Below are positions 10,561 to 21,292 of a stretch of 64,000 nucleotides of DNA, in pieces. Within the stretch, counting starts at the first letter, position 1, and every line of letters starts with the position of its first letter. The position numbers and the translations under genes were made by a program. The notes under the pieces were generated by a model, which was given only the letters and a program-made list of their open reading frames with translations, had not been told where the DNA came from and did not search any database. This stretch comes from Hygrocybe punicea (lineage: Eukaryota; Basidiomycota; Agaricomycetes; Agaricales; Hygrophoraceae): assembly GCA_963556145.1 (NCBI GenBank), contig OY744464.1:2790001-2854000 (forward strand), given 5' to 3'.

Positions 10561-12503
10561 TCACTCCTGTAACTGATCTCTTATGCACTTTACCTCCTTC
10601 TTGCAATTGTAGATGATAAATGTCGTTGTACCCATTTCCATACCAAAAGCTTTGCTGAATATTCCCACAGGATCATCAACATGAAGGAGATCATCAATAA
10701 AGAAGAATCCTCCCTCCTTGAGACGTGGGATGAATTTGAGCAAATCCCATTGACCTTGATATTTCCTGTCCAGTTTGGTCAAAAATTCTTCTACAGAGGG
10801 GAACGGCGATGGACCATCGAACGATATGTCTCCTACCGAAGTATCAGCAGGAAGATTGGGTGCGAGTGGAGCGGGAGGAGGAGCTGTGACTGGAACTTGA
10901 AGAACAGAAGCTAAGCCACCGGCAAAAAGATTTGCGAACTTGCTTAGGGCAAGCATAGGTGCCACCAAATTCTGAGCTAGTATGGCTTCATCATCCCCCC
11001 CTCCTACGGCAGGTTTTGCCCTACCCCTTCTTTGAACTAACTGAGCTGGGACGGGTTCATCTGCAAAGAACTGTTGGAAGGGTGGGATACGTGGTGGAAC
11101 AGATAAGGTGACGTTGGGAGACTTGGCATTCTGAATCATACATTAGCAAGGAATCATCGGTACAGTAAATAATCTACAATGTGCTCGGCCCAAACTTTGA
11201 CAAGTTGTAATGAAAGGTTAACATGAACACCATACTTGTTTATCTTGCAGCGCTTGCTGTCCCCACACACCATGCACTGCGTCAGAACCTGGAGTAGGGT
11301 ATCTATCCATCATTGCCCTGGGAGCCCCAGTATCAGATCCACCTGTAGACTTGTCGGTACCATCAAGATTGAGCAAAGGTGAGGCCGCACGCCTGCCAGA
11401 CCGATTTGTGGCCGCCGCTTCCCTTTCCTTTTCCTGTATGTAGCCGGAAAAAGAAACCTGGTACTAAAATGACACCCAGTTGAAGTATAATATACCAAAT
11501 GATAAATGAGACGTACCTTTTTAGGGACCAATATGAAGACTTTTGCGTCTGCACATTTCTTCCATACAAGCTCCTTGCTGCCCATCATTGATGAAAAATC
11601 ATTGTCATCGACAAGTGAGTAAATATGGCCTCGGGCACCTATCCGGTAAGTGAATTGGGGTTTGACTTTGACATCCGTACATCCGAATGTAGCATATATT
11701 TTTACTTTGAAATCTTCAAATGTAGTCTCGCGTGAAATCATAACCATCTTCGAAGAATCACTGCCACCTTCAGGAACAACAAAGGTGATCAACGCTAACG
11801 AAAATTCAGTATTTTACATAGGGGGTATAATTAGACTCACGAAGTGAGACATCGGTCTTCACTTTGGCCACAGCAGTCTTTGCTTTCACAGTCTTCGTCA
11901 ATTCGATGCTGGGAGTATCATATAGGTCGGAGGTATCGTAATCCGTGTCGATGTCTGCTTTTTCGAGATTACCCTCCTCAGCGGCGATTTCCACGTGGAT
12001 TTCTTTTGCCTAGGGGTATAATTAGACTCACGAAGTGAGACATCGGTCTTCACTTTGGCCACAGCAGTCTTTGCTTTCACAGTCTTCGTCAATTCGATGC
12101 TGGGAGTATCATATAGGTCGGAGGTATCGTAATCCGTGTCGATGTCTGCTTTTTCGAGATTACCCTCCTCAGCGGCGATTTCCACGTGGATTTCTTTTGC
12201 CTTGGCTGCTGCAGCACAGGGCTGGGCAGGAGCAGTCTGAATGTCCCTATCTGGGATTTGGTCTTGTATGTGTGGCTTGCCAGCTCTGCGTGGACCGACT
12301 GCTGCAAAGCGTGGCTGCTCTGGAGCTTGAGCAGCGTCAATAGGATCATCCACATCATCAGCTTCAAAATGAACGCGCTTCGCAGTTCGAGTTTGACGGT
12401 GAGTCAAAGTGTCTTCAGTCCCAGATGGGGGCACTGAAGGCTCATGGGAAGGTGGCTGTTTGATTTTGGGAGCACGCTTCATTGCAAGTTTTTTGGATCC
12501 CAT
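10561..12503 (-). CDS. Cargo gene: protein with PB1-like and SAM-like regions
   Basis: Start MGSKKLAMKRAPKIKQPP at 12503-12501. The exons give, in order: a basic/proline-rich N-terminus (TRTAKRVHFEADDVDDPIDA); an acidic region (IAAEEGNLEKADIDTDYDTSDLYDTPSIEL); a region ITFVVPEGG...TFEDFKVKIYATFG...YRIG...DDNDFSSMM...FILVPKK that resembles a PB1/ubiquitin-like fold; a basic linker; a proline/alanine-rich part; and a C-terminal block FLTKLDRKYQGQWDLLKFIPRLKEGGFFFIDDLL that resembles a SAM-type helical bundle, ending CIRDQLQE. Introns at about 11793-11840, 11445-11516 (GTACGT donor) and two near 11140-11250 keep the frame. Part of the acidic exon is tandemly duplicated (191 bp). Function unknown; PB1/SAM assignments are inference. 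It sits between the arms, so it would move with the transposon. Confidence 0.55.
11822..12203. repeat. 191-bp tandem duplication inside the cargo gene
   Basis: 11822-12012 and 12013-12203 are near-perfect direct repeats (offset 191). The unit includes coding sequence of the acidic exon plus its 5' splice donor (GTGAGTCTAATT). 191 is not a multiple of three, so reading through both copies shifts the frame. Splicing from the upstream copy's donor to the next acceptor would remove the second copy completely and restore the protein. Confidence 0.85.
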
Positions 12504-12649
12504 CGTGTGGGCGAAAAATGTGACAAGCGGAAAATATAATATAAAAAGAGATAACAAGCACAAATGAAGATTCGATCCCCCCAAAAGGTAAAGGAAACTG
12601 CACAAAAATATAAGCACAATGGTGGCTGGATTTCATTGAGGGAAAAAAA

Positions 12650-13436
12650 TCAAGTATAGCCACAAATGAGAACACGCGAAAGGGTATTTTCCATTGCGAT
12701 TGAGAGCACTATCTGCTCTATCAATTCCAGGGTGAGAACCTGTTCTTCGTCCTGAAGCAGCCAAGATTTTAACTGTAAAAAAATTTGATCAAGGGGGTTG
12801 AGGTGTAGTGATCGTGGGGGCAAATACAGCAGTTTCACAGCTGGATCATTTCCATCAGTCCACACAACAACAGCACAACATGGCATTGACTACCACAATC
12901 ATATTCGATAATGTGACGGACTTCATTGTCGAGGTGGATGGCACAGCGGTCCATTACCACAACACTTCTGACTCCAGGATATGGCCAGAGTTTTGGTGCC
13001 TTGATGTCATCGTTTCAGAACAGGTATGCGAAGTAGAATACACAACACCTACAAGTTCTTGGTGGATGAATTTGAGGAACTGCTTTCTAGTAACAAAGCC
13101 TTTGAAAATACCAAGCACAACGACACTGTCAAGTGAGAGCACCAGCAGAATTGAGTATTGCGGAGCCCGACTAATGCAGCTTTCATCCAGCCAGACAAAA
13201 TACTCCTTCAGAATGCCTTCGACGGCTAAACCCCAGGTTGCCTGCATCACATCAACACTCTCCATGGCGGTTGGAGGTGAGGGAAGGGTAAGAGTTCCAC
13301 GAACCAGAATAGAACTGGTACCGGAAGCAACCGAACAACCGTTCGGCATCTGGAACACCTGAGTTTGTTCCGCTGAGTCGCTAGGTCGGGGCGCATTTTG
13401 GAAGTTCCTACCTCTGTAGTTTTGAAATGCTCCCAC
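12650..13436 (-). pseudogene. Decayed second Tc1-like transposase
   Basis: Two frames on the minus strand hold transposase remains: VWLDESCIS, QYSILLVLSLDSVVVLGIFKGFVTRKQFLKFIHQEL (the segment after the first catalytic Asp in fungal Tc1-like enzymes), and LPPRSLHLNPLDQIFLQLKSWL, the counterpart of LP.YSPDLNPIE in which the catalytic Glu is now Asp and surrounding residues have changed. NGCSVASGTSSILVRGT corresponds to the NGW..GQRACKRSHFVRGT segment of the intact copy. Frame changes, order disturbance and the lost Glu indicate a non-functional gene. It mirrors the position of the plus-strand transposase just inside the other arm. Confidence 0.6.
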
Positions 13437-13534
13437 TCACTAGGTGAGGTATGCCACTAGGACATGATTATCATCAAAACTATCATGGGCAAGACCATGG
13501 CCACTGCACTGGATCAATGCCATCGACAGTGTCA

Positions 13535-14925
13535 CGGCGAAGAATCAAGACCGATAACGGTGCATCTAATATGCCCAATTTTGCCTCATCTAGGTCACTG
13601 TATAATATTGACACTGTGCAACTTTTGATCTTCACAGGAAGCAGTTGGAAAACTGCTGCATTGTTTTGCCCGACTGCAACATCCAGCCTGAGAACTCAGC
13701 CAACCATCTCATCTTCTTCCTGACAGTTGAAAATCCGGCTCGAAAGCTGGTGACCTTCAAATCAGAGTTTCCGGACACTGATGGCACAGTGGTGGCAAAG
13801 AATCTGGGTGAGGAGGGTCTTTCTCATGGCCAGGAGGACATTTCTCCTTGCCAGGAGAACTGTATCCTCACCAACAAGCAGTTTGGGGATGGCCAGTCTT
13901 CCGGTCAATCGTATCTATTTGTATTTGGTGACATTTTCCAGCATTTTTATACAACTCACCTAATGTCTACCTACACCAACCCAAACTTGACTGTGAGAGG
14001 ACACATATCAAGCATCGGACGAGACCAATACAACACTTGCAACCAAACTGTCATTGTCAATATTGAGAACGGACATTGCTTCATTTGCCACATCAGCAGC
14101 GGCTGCAAGAAACTGTGGGGTCGGGGCTGGGCGCTCCTCTTGGTAAGTGTTTTGTGCCATTTCTTTTCATCTTCTTGCTAAATTAGCATCAAGCGTCCCA
14201 TGAAATGTATCTTTGGGCGAAATGCCCATGTTCTTGAGGGCGAAACGAGCACGAATTGTGCGTGAACGAGCCGCGACGCGCTGGGCGGACGAGTGGGGGG
14301 GATTGGGAGATTGGGCGGTTCTGAAGTGGGTGGATTAGTTTGGCGATGGGTCGAACTTGTGTTTGTATGCCCGTATGCTCGTGTTCATGTATTCTCCTTG
14401 CAATGGTGGCATTCTTGTTTTCCTTTTTCCCTGCTTCCTTTTTCTTCTTCTTTTCAAATTCAGGCTATTCTACTACTGGGTGGGGTGACAAGAAACATGA
14501 TATTGGTTCAGGAAGTACAGGATCCCCATGTGTGCAAAAGTTGTGAGCTAATTTCCCAAAAATCAAAGCTACAAAAGAGTGAGGGAACAGATGATGCTGA
14601 GGTAACAAAACCGTCGAAATGAGACCACCCCCTTGTGATCCCCATGCCCTGCGCCCTCCATTGGGTTGTAAATAGATGGGGAGAAGCATCTGGACAGGCG
14701 CGAAGTGTGTGGATCGCGGTCGACGGAGCTCACACGTTGCCCGGGGCATTGAAAAACAGACACGTTTTGAAGGCGTTTTACGCCAATTGAATGTGCTTGA
14801 GCCCTGCACTAGTGCACGTAAACACTGTGGAACGTCTCAGAATCAGTGGTGCACGGGTAGATCGTAAGCTACAACTCACTCAAGATTGACCAGCGCCCCG
14901 AATGACGAATATTGTTGCAGCAGTT
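13535..14925. repeat. Right terminal inverted repeat arm, inner part
   Basis: Reverse complement of about 7838-9218. It is interrupted at 14925/14926 by a Helitron2 insertion and resumes at 16497-16664 (counterpart of 7670-7837). Confidence 0.85.
13645..14181 (+). CDS. Arm-encoded protein of unknown function (right copy)
   Basis: Same 178-residue translation as the left-arm frame at 8574-9110, in the opposite orientation, again reading outward. GTAAGT after GWALLL and CTAAATTAG about 44 nt later form a plausible intron leading to a short last exon ending KCPCS. No family recognised. Confidence 0.4.
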   Translation: MENCCIVLPDCNIQPENSANHLIFFLTVENPARKLVTFKSEFPDTDGTVVAKNLGEEGLSHGQEDISPCQENCILTNKQFGDGQSSGQSYLFVFGDIFQHFYTTHLMSTYTNPNLTVRGHISSIGRDQYNTCNQTVIVNIENGHCFICHISSGCKKLWGRGWALLLVSVLCHFFSSSC

Positions 14926-16496
14926 ACGAGTTCTTTTAATTTAGTAAAAGACTCATTCTTTATCAGACCTGGTTCAGTGGGGGTTCATAATTAATTAATT
15001 AATAAAGTTGATCTCCTATAGACAAAATTATTTTAGGCAACAGATATGATTCTACTTCTGATCCTGGAAAATCAGATACAGTTGGGGCCGTGGACAACCT
15101 TACATAAGCATCCAAATATGGGTTACCTCAGACAAGACAAATTACTTTCCAATTATATTCAAAATATTCATACTGACTTCAATTCTTATCGGAATCAGCT
15201 GAAAATCAAACTGCTGACTAATATAACTATTTCAGGTGAGTTGTGACAGTCACATGTGACCACTCTAACCATATAAGGTAATTTTTGATATTATATAGCA
15301 ATTTCTTTTGCTGATCGCAATGGTAACAGTCACATGTGACCAGTCTAATCATATAAGGTAATTTTACATTATATATGCTAAATTTTCAGCTGATCACAGG
15401 AGTCATAGTAACATGTGACCACTGTTACTATATATAGAACTATCAGCCATATAAGCACAAAAGGTAATTTTACATTATATATGCTAAATTTTCAGCTGAT
15501 CACAGGAGTCATAGTAACTATATATGGAAATATCAGCCATATAAGCACAAATAGGCTAAACTTAGATGAGGTACTAATATTTTTATGTAAAACACAAAAT
15601 TAAATGTAATATTGCTATATATATATATTAACTTATATGCTAATTGTATATTTCAAGCAAAATCACTTATTGATATTTGTTACAATCATACAAATAAAAA
15701 TCCAATGACAGACAAAAGACTTTGTTTATGCCATGTGCAACATTGGCCTACTCACCAAGTACAGCTGTCTTCATGTTATCATCTGTTGTACAACATTCAA
15801 GGTTATAGAGAAGTAGGAATTGAGCAAATGTAAGTCAATTGTTACTATACTGTATAGGGGGCAGTTGTGTTTAGCAGTTAACCTGTTGCTCCCTAAACAT
15901 TTCTTTTATAACTGAGATGATTGCATGGTAATGCAGCACAAAAGACATGATCATAAGAGAGGATGTTGATGAAGACTCAAGACACTCTATGTAGTTTTAT
16001 TTTTTCTACTTTTATGTTGCTAAGGTGAGAGGTGAGCTTATTAGTGTGAGAAGTTGGTTGCTGGATACATGTTGATTTGACGCTAGACAAATAACTTAGG
16101 GATAAGCTTAGATGAATCGGTTGATGGTAGACTGGTGTATTGCTGGGGTAACCAACATTTGACTAATCTGAATGTTGGGACACTAGTTATATACATAAAG
16201 TCATGGAACAAACCAAATAGAATGGTATAGATTCCAATATGACAAACAACTGACCAAACAGTCCAGTCTGATGATGAAGAGTAAATGACTAAGACCAACA
16301 AACAAAGACATATGATGATGAGATTACTATTTCCAACAATTAGAACAATGTGCAATATACAACATATGCTATATGTCTTATACCATACGTAACATGTGTT
16401 ATGCAATTTAATGTTATTGCTTACTTCATCATAGAAGTATGGAGGGGGAAAAAAGAACTCGTTCATGCCATGCGCAGCACTGGCTCACTAAACAAG
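14926..16496 (+). mobile_element. Non-autonomous Helitron2-like element (1.57 kb) inside the right arm
   Basis: The 5' end is ACGAGTTCTTTTAATTTA followed by TAAAAGACTC, forming a terminal hairpin. Near the 3' end the inverse AAAAGAACTCGT recurs, followed by a hairpin GCCATGCGCAGCACTGGC and the terminal CACTAAACAAG. This arrangement (asymmetric inverted repeats with a hairpin downstream of the 3' repeat) is the known layout of Helitron2 elements. It is inserted between T and T with no target duplication. Removing it restores the match to the left arm (..CAGTT|TTTTT.GCGAATATTTTT..). No coding capacity; the interior holds imperfect repeats around GTCACATGTGACCA (15.25-15.42 kb). Confidence 0.75.
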
Positions 16497-16664
16497 TTTT
16501 TTTGCGAATATTTTTACATGGGGCCCTAGGCCTCGTCTGCATCAGTAAGACAAAACAAATTTTGAGTGATTTGCTTGAAAACTCACCGAGTTATGGCTTG
16601 TGCAATATTGGGGCGCGTATATAGTTGGACTTTGAATAAACGACATGTATTATGTAATCAGCTG
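16497..16664. repeat. Right terminal inverted repeat arm, outer tip
   Basis: Reverse complement of 7670-7837, ending in ATTATGTAATCAGCTG next to TA. It contains GGGGCCCTAGGCCTCGTC, matching inverted 7801-7815. Confidence 0.85.
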
Positions 16665-16979
16665 TAAAGTTTTCTTTACTATAATCTAATCAGGCCCGAT
16701 ACAACAGGACTTCCCATGCACAGACGCCTGCACTCGCCTTAGCTGTGATCGAGAGCCTGTGCGCCTCTCCCTCCATCTTACTCTGGGATCCACTCCCTGT
16801 GTTTCAGTTTCAGTTTTCAACTTATATACCCAGGAAGGAGACCTCCTTTCATACAGAAATTCCTGTCTCCTTCCAGGGTAAGATTACTTACTCTGTTAAC
16901 CACTCTTAACTAATATTCCCCATTTCGTAGCTTATAGTTTTTTGGTCTTTCTCTCTCTACACTTTGTTACATCGACTTC

Positions 16980-19278
16980 ATGCCTCAAAATGAGAACACC
17001 ATTGAAACACAGAGCCAAACGCAAGGCACACGTGACCTCAACCGAGAAGTCCAAGACACATACCTCAAAATTACTGAGGACTACCGTGCAGGCAGGAAGG
17101 AGAAATTGGATGCCATCCTCAAACTCACTAGTGTCATCCCTTTCCAAGGGGCAATGGAAGAAGACACAACTAATCGACAGGCTTTTGGCGCCTACTGCCA
17201 AATGCTGGACAGCTTCGACAACGTCAGATGAAGTGGACTATCCCGGTCAAACCTCACCAACCCACTCGTCGACTTCGATTATGGCGAACGCGATACCGCG
17301 GAGGCACCAGGACAAGCCAACACTACACATCCTTCCAAGTGACCCATTGCTGACGACAATGAAGACAGAACTCGTCCTCCCAAACGGAGGGTCGATGTCA
17401 CTCTTCTCCCGTGGATCATCCGTGAATCTATCCATCCATCAGTCCTCACACCATCCCTACAGGAAACCCGGACTTCTCTCAAGAATTTCTCCCACAACAT
17501 CAAATTCACTGTCGCCTCCATCCTCAACGCGCCAGATTGTCCTCAGTTCTCCCCTTCTGAATGGACCAACCTCGTCTCTGGACGGGCCGTTGACCTTGAC
17601 CACGTACTCTCCGGCCTCTTCACTACCTCCACATCCAACTCATGTAAGGAACATGTCAGGTCCTTTGAAATCTCACTCGGCCCTTCTTCCCCAGCCAAGA
17701 CTGTCGCTTCCCATGGTGAATGGATCATGGCTTGGGACCCTACCATCGAAGCCACCTTATTATTTTTCCCCAATGCGACCACGAGTTACGTCGTTATGGA
17801 CGTTACATCTCTGGCCTCTTCGCCGCACTGCCGGTCGAACAACACCAACGCATCATATCCCTTGACAAGGGGATCTGGATCCGCATTGCCCAACGCCGTG
17901 ACCTCCTCCTCACCAATGCGAACAGGTTCGCGGACCTCCAACTACATTGGGTCCACTCTTGGGACCACCTCCACGGAACACCCCATTCCGGGGCCGTTAC
18001 TTCACAGTCCCGCAAACGCGACCCATGCCACCAGTAGAACGACTTGTTTAGTGGGCCAGTGCTGCGCATGACATGAACGAGTTCTTTTTTCCCCTCCTCA
18101 CTTTCATGATGAGTTAAACAATAACATTAAATTGCATAAAGCATGTTACATGTGGTATAAGACATATAGTATATGTTGTATATTGATAAGCCCACCTCTC
18201 ACCATAGCAACATAAAAAGTAGAAAAAATAAAACTACATGGTGTGTCTTGAGTGTTCATTGACCTTCTCTCCTACTGTCATGTCTTCTTTGCTTCATCAT
18301 TATGCAATATTCTTAGCCAAAAGAGAGAGCAACAGGTCAACTGTCAAATACAACTGCCTCTAAACAGCATAATAACAATTGACTTACATTTGCTCAACCC
18401 TACTCCTCTATAACCTTGCTGCACAACAGATGATAATATGAAGACAGCTATGCTTGAGTGGGCCAATGTTGCATATGGCATGAACAAAGTCTCGTTTCTG
18501 TCACTGGATATGATTATTACAAATATTGATAAGTGATTTTGCTTGAAATCTATAATTAGCATATAATACATACAGCAATATCACATTAAATTATATGTTT
18601 CAAGTAAAAATATCATTATATCATCTGAGTTATACTAATTTCGGCTTATATGGCTGATATATCTATATATAGTAATGGTGGTCACATGTGACTATGACTC
18701 CTGTGATCACCTCAAAATTTAGCATATATGGTGTAAAATTGCCTTATATGATTAGACTGGTCACATGTGACTGTCACCATTGTGATCAGCAAAAAATTTG
18801 CTATATAATATCAAAAATTACCTGATATGGTTAGACTGGTCACAAGTGACTGTCACGTCTGACCCGAAATGTTAATATTAGTCAGCAGTTCGATTTTCAG
18901 CCAATTCTGATAAGAATTGAGACCAGTACGAATATTTTGAATATAATTGGAAGGTCATTTATCTTTTTTGCAACAACCTATATTTGGTTGCTTATGTAAG
19001 CTTGTCCACACATGGCCCCAACTGTATTTGATTTTCCAGTATCAGAAGTAGAATCACATCTCTTGCCCAAAAAAATTTTCTCTATAGGCGATCAACTTTA
19101 TTAATTAATTACAAACTCTCACTGAACCAGGTCTCATAAAGAACGAGTCTTTTAATAAATTAAAAGAACTCGTAACAACAAGTGCCCAAATTCCAACAAC
19201 AAATGCAACTATGCCCATGTCTGTTCCAAATGCCGTTCCACCAACCACAAGGGCCCTGACTGTCCGCCCGCCAAATGA
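16980..19278 (+). pseudogene. DIRS-like gag with zinc knuckle, frameshifted and interrupted
   Basis: Starts MPQNENTIETQSQTQGTRDL. After a frame change it continues RPPKRRVDVTLLPWIIRES, SPSEWTNLVSGRAVDLDHVL, EWIMAWDPTIEATLLFFP and, after a further shift, YGRYISGLFAALP...RIISLDKGIWIRIAQRRD. The nucleic-acid-binding CCHC-like end reads MPPVER | NNKCPNSNNKCNYAHVCSKC, where the bar marks the Helitron2 insertion (18043-19173). It ends at TGA 19276-19278, overlapping the region of the RT start (ATG 19280). At least two frameshifts make it a pseudogene. Confidence 0.6.
18043..19173 (-). mobile_element. Non-autonomous Helitron2-like element (1.13 kb) inside gag
   Basis: Minus-oriented relative of the 14926-16496 copy: its 3' end CTTGTTTAGTGGGCCAGTGC starts at 18043 and its 5' end ...TTAAAAGAACTCGT finishes at 19173. 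Deleting it joins CGA to AACAACAAG and restores the gag frame VER-NNKC, with no target duplication. No coding capacity. Confidence 0.75.
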
Positions 19279-19279
19279 G

Positions 19280-21179
19280 ATGGACCTTTGGTCCCGCCGA
19301 CCAAAATATGCTCGTCATCTTATCTGGGACGACGACGGACCAGAACACCTTACCGTCACCCTCTCCAGCCTCTATGAGCCACATGTGCCTGGAGTGCCAC
19401 TGAACGAACTCCTTAATATGCCCGCACTCTCCACTATCTGCCACCATCCCGACCTTTTCAAAATCGTGACCCCCATTCACGTTCTCGTCTTCACTCACTA
19501 CTTGCGCAACCATCCGAACCGCCCCTTCATGGATTTCGTCTGCCGCGCACTGCGTACTGGCTTCTGGCCCTGGGCTAAAACGGACGGCCTGACTTACCCC
19601 ACCACTTGGGACAACTCCCACTGGCCCATCACCAATCCCAAACACCGCACTTTCTTATTCGCACAGCACGACACTGAGGTCTCCCTCGGCCAACTATCAC
19701 CCTCCTTCGGACACGACCTTCTCCTGGGTATGTACAGCATGCCTCTGGGGGTCATCCTCAAGCCCCATGCTACCAAACTCCATATGGTCATGGACCAGAG
19801 CGTGGAGCCATTCTCCCAGAACTCTCTCATCCCGAAGGAAGACCGCTTTGTCCATATGGACACCCTCCACCAACTCGGCGACGCCCTGCGCCGTGTGCGC
19901 ACCACCCACCCCACCCGACCACTTGTTGTCTTCAAATCCGACATGTCCTGCGTGTACCAACTCATCCCCATGGCACCGCTGTGGCAAATACGCCAGATCA
20001 TGACCGTCGACAACGAGCGTTTCATCAACCGGTGCAACCACTTTGGCAACGGAGCTGGGGGATGGGTCTTTGGGACTTTTGCCTGCCTCATCACTTGGAT
20101 CGCCGTCTTCGTTCTCTTCCTTTACGACCTCTTTACCTACGTCGACGACAACCTTTCCTGGGACTTCGCAGACAATCTTACGTGGTACCCCCGCTACAAC
20201 AAACTGATGCCGACAAAACAGGCTCATCTCCTCACCCTTTGGGATGACCTAGGTATACCGCACAAGGAACGGAAGCAGGAGTGGGGGGCATCCCTCATGA
20301 TCATTGGTTTCACCGTCGATTCCAACACCCTCACCATTACCATGCCTGACGACCGCCGTACAGAGCTCCTCCTCACCTTACATGCCTTTGCAATTGTGGG
20401 CCAACGCCACCTGCTCTGCAAGTTCCAGAGGATGGCAGGCTGGGTCAATTGGGCCCTTAATGTCTACCCGCTTTTGCGTCTGGGCCTCTCAATTCTCTAC
20501 CACAAAATGTCAGGGAAGTGCATCCCCCACAAGCAGCTCTGGGTGAACTCCACCCTGAGCCGTGAGCTCTCCTGGACGGCCGATCACATCCAACACTCCA
20601 CCAGTATCCACATCATCCTTTCCACGGCCTGGTCTGCTGCAGATGCCAACTCACCCTGTATTCCGATGCTTGCCCTACCGGCATGGGTTTTTGGTCCCCA
20701 CAGATGCTGTCCGGCCACCAGTGCCTCCTCACTGGATGCCCCGACCCCCGGATATTCTACTTAGAAGCCTTGGCCATCCTCTCCGCACTGCATTTCATGT
20801 CTCTCAACGTCCAGCCCCTCCCACACCGCGTCGCCCTCTTTTGTGATAACACCAACACCGTCGACATCTTCAACTCCTTGTGCACCCTCCCTTCTCACAA
20901 CCCCATCCTCATGACCGCTGTCGACCTCTCCCTCCATTACCATTTCCAGTTTCGTGTCTTCCACATTTCTGGGTCTGCGAACATTATCGCAGATGCGCTT
21001 TCCCGTGGCCACGACGATGTGGTCCACTCCATGGCCACAACGACGTGGTCCACTCCATGGCCCCCCAGATGTACGTTACTTCATTTGAACCCCCTCATGT
21101 ACCGCTGGGGGCAGCCCTCAAATGACCCCCACACCCCATTCAACCAGGCAACCCTGCCGGGTTCCCTGGTCCATGGAGT
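19280..21179 (+). pseudogene. DIRS-like reverse transcriptase / RNase H
   Basis: From MDLWSRRPKYARHL the frame runs through the RT: KPHATKLHMVMDQS, VFKSDMSCVYQLIPM (first catalytic Asp), FGNGAGGWVFGTF and LFTYVDDNLSWDF (catalytic YVDD), then LGIPHKERKQEWG and the thumb. Around 20640-20665 a frameshift moves RNase H into another frame: YSDACPTGMGFW (Asp), YLEALAILSALHF (Glu), ALFCDNTNTVDIF (Asp), HISGSANIIADALSR (Asp). Catalytic residues of both domains are present. The frameshift and the missing downstream recombinase show it is not an active element. Confidence 0.72.
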
Positions 21180-21284
21180 TAGTGTTGCCGCGGCTAAGCT
21201 AGCTGCGGGCTGGCCAAGTTAGCTTCAGCTACAGCTAAGCTAATTTCTTAAATTTCCTTAGTTGGGACTGGTAGTCGAGCATAG
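21180..21284. repeat. A/G-C-T-rich repeat piece interrupted by the hAT element (left part)
   Basis: GGCTAAGCTAGCTG, TTAGCTTCAGCTACAGCTAAGCTAA and similar motifs precede the hAT. Related GTCAGCTACAGCCAACCATAGCTGG follows it at 24584-24612. The hAT therefore seems to sit inside an older short repeat of unknown type. Confidence 0.4.
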
Positions 21285-21292
21285 CCGGCTAT

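Larger units (their letters stand above)
7670..16664. mobile_element. Large Tc1/mariner-like DNA transposon with about 1.55-kb terminal inverted repeats
   Basis: The outermost bases CAGCTGATTACATAATACAT (7670 inward) recur inverted at the right end (16664 inward), each flanked by TA (7668-7669; 16665-16666), the target duplication typical of Tc1/mariner. The inverted repeat continues inward to about 9218 on the left and about 13535 on the right. Between the arms lie a DD34E transposase (plus), a cargo gene (minus) and a second decayed transposase (minus). Without the nested Helitron (14926-16496) the element is about 7.4 kb, far larger than ordinary Tc1 elements of 1.3-2.5 kb. Both arms carry the same outward-facing open frame. 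Confidence 0.8.
16690..21179 (+). mobile_element. DIRS-like retroelement, 3' part missing, split by a Helitron2
   Basis: Gag-like and RT-RNase H frames lie in one orientation. The RT is of the DIRS type (YVDD box, unusual spacing), with no protease or integrase. The coding similarity stops at about 21179 (PHTPFNQATLPGS), just where DIRS elements would continue into a tyrosine recombinase. None is present, so the 3' part is deleted or displaced. 16665-16979 is the leader, with no gene. Confidence 0.65.

Noticed and set aside
16942..17865. 307-codon plus-strand frame in the DIRS gag region
   Set aside because: The gag-like protein reads in the other frames; this one is serine/proline-rich without family resemblance.
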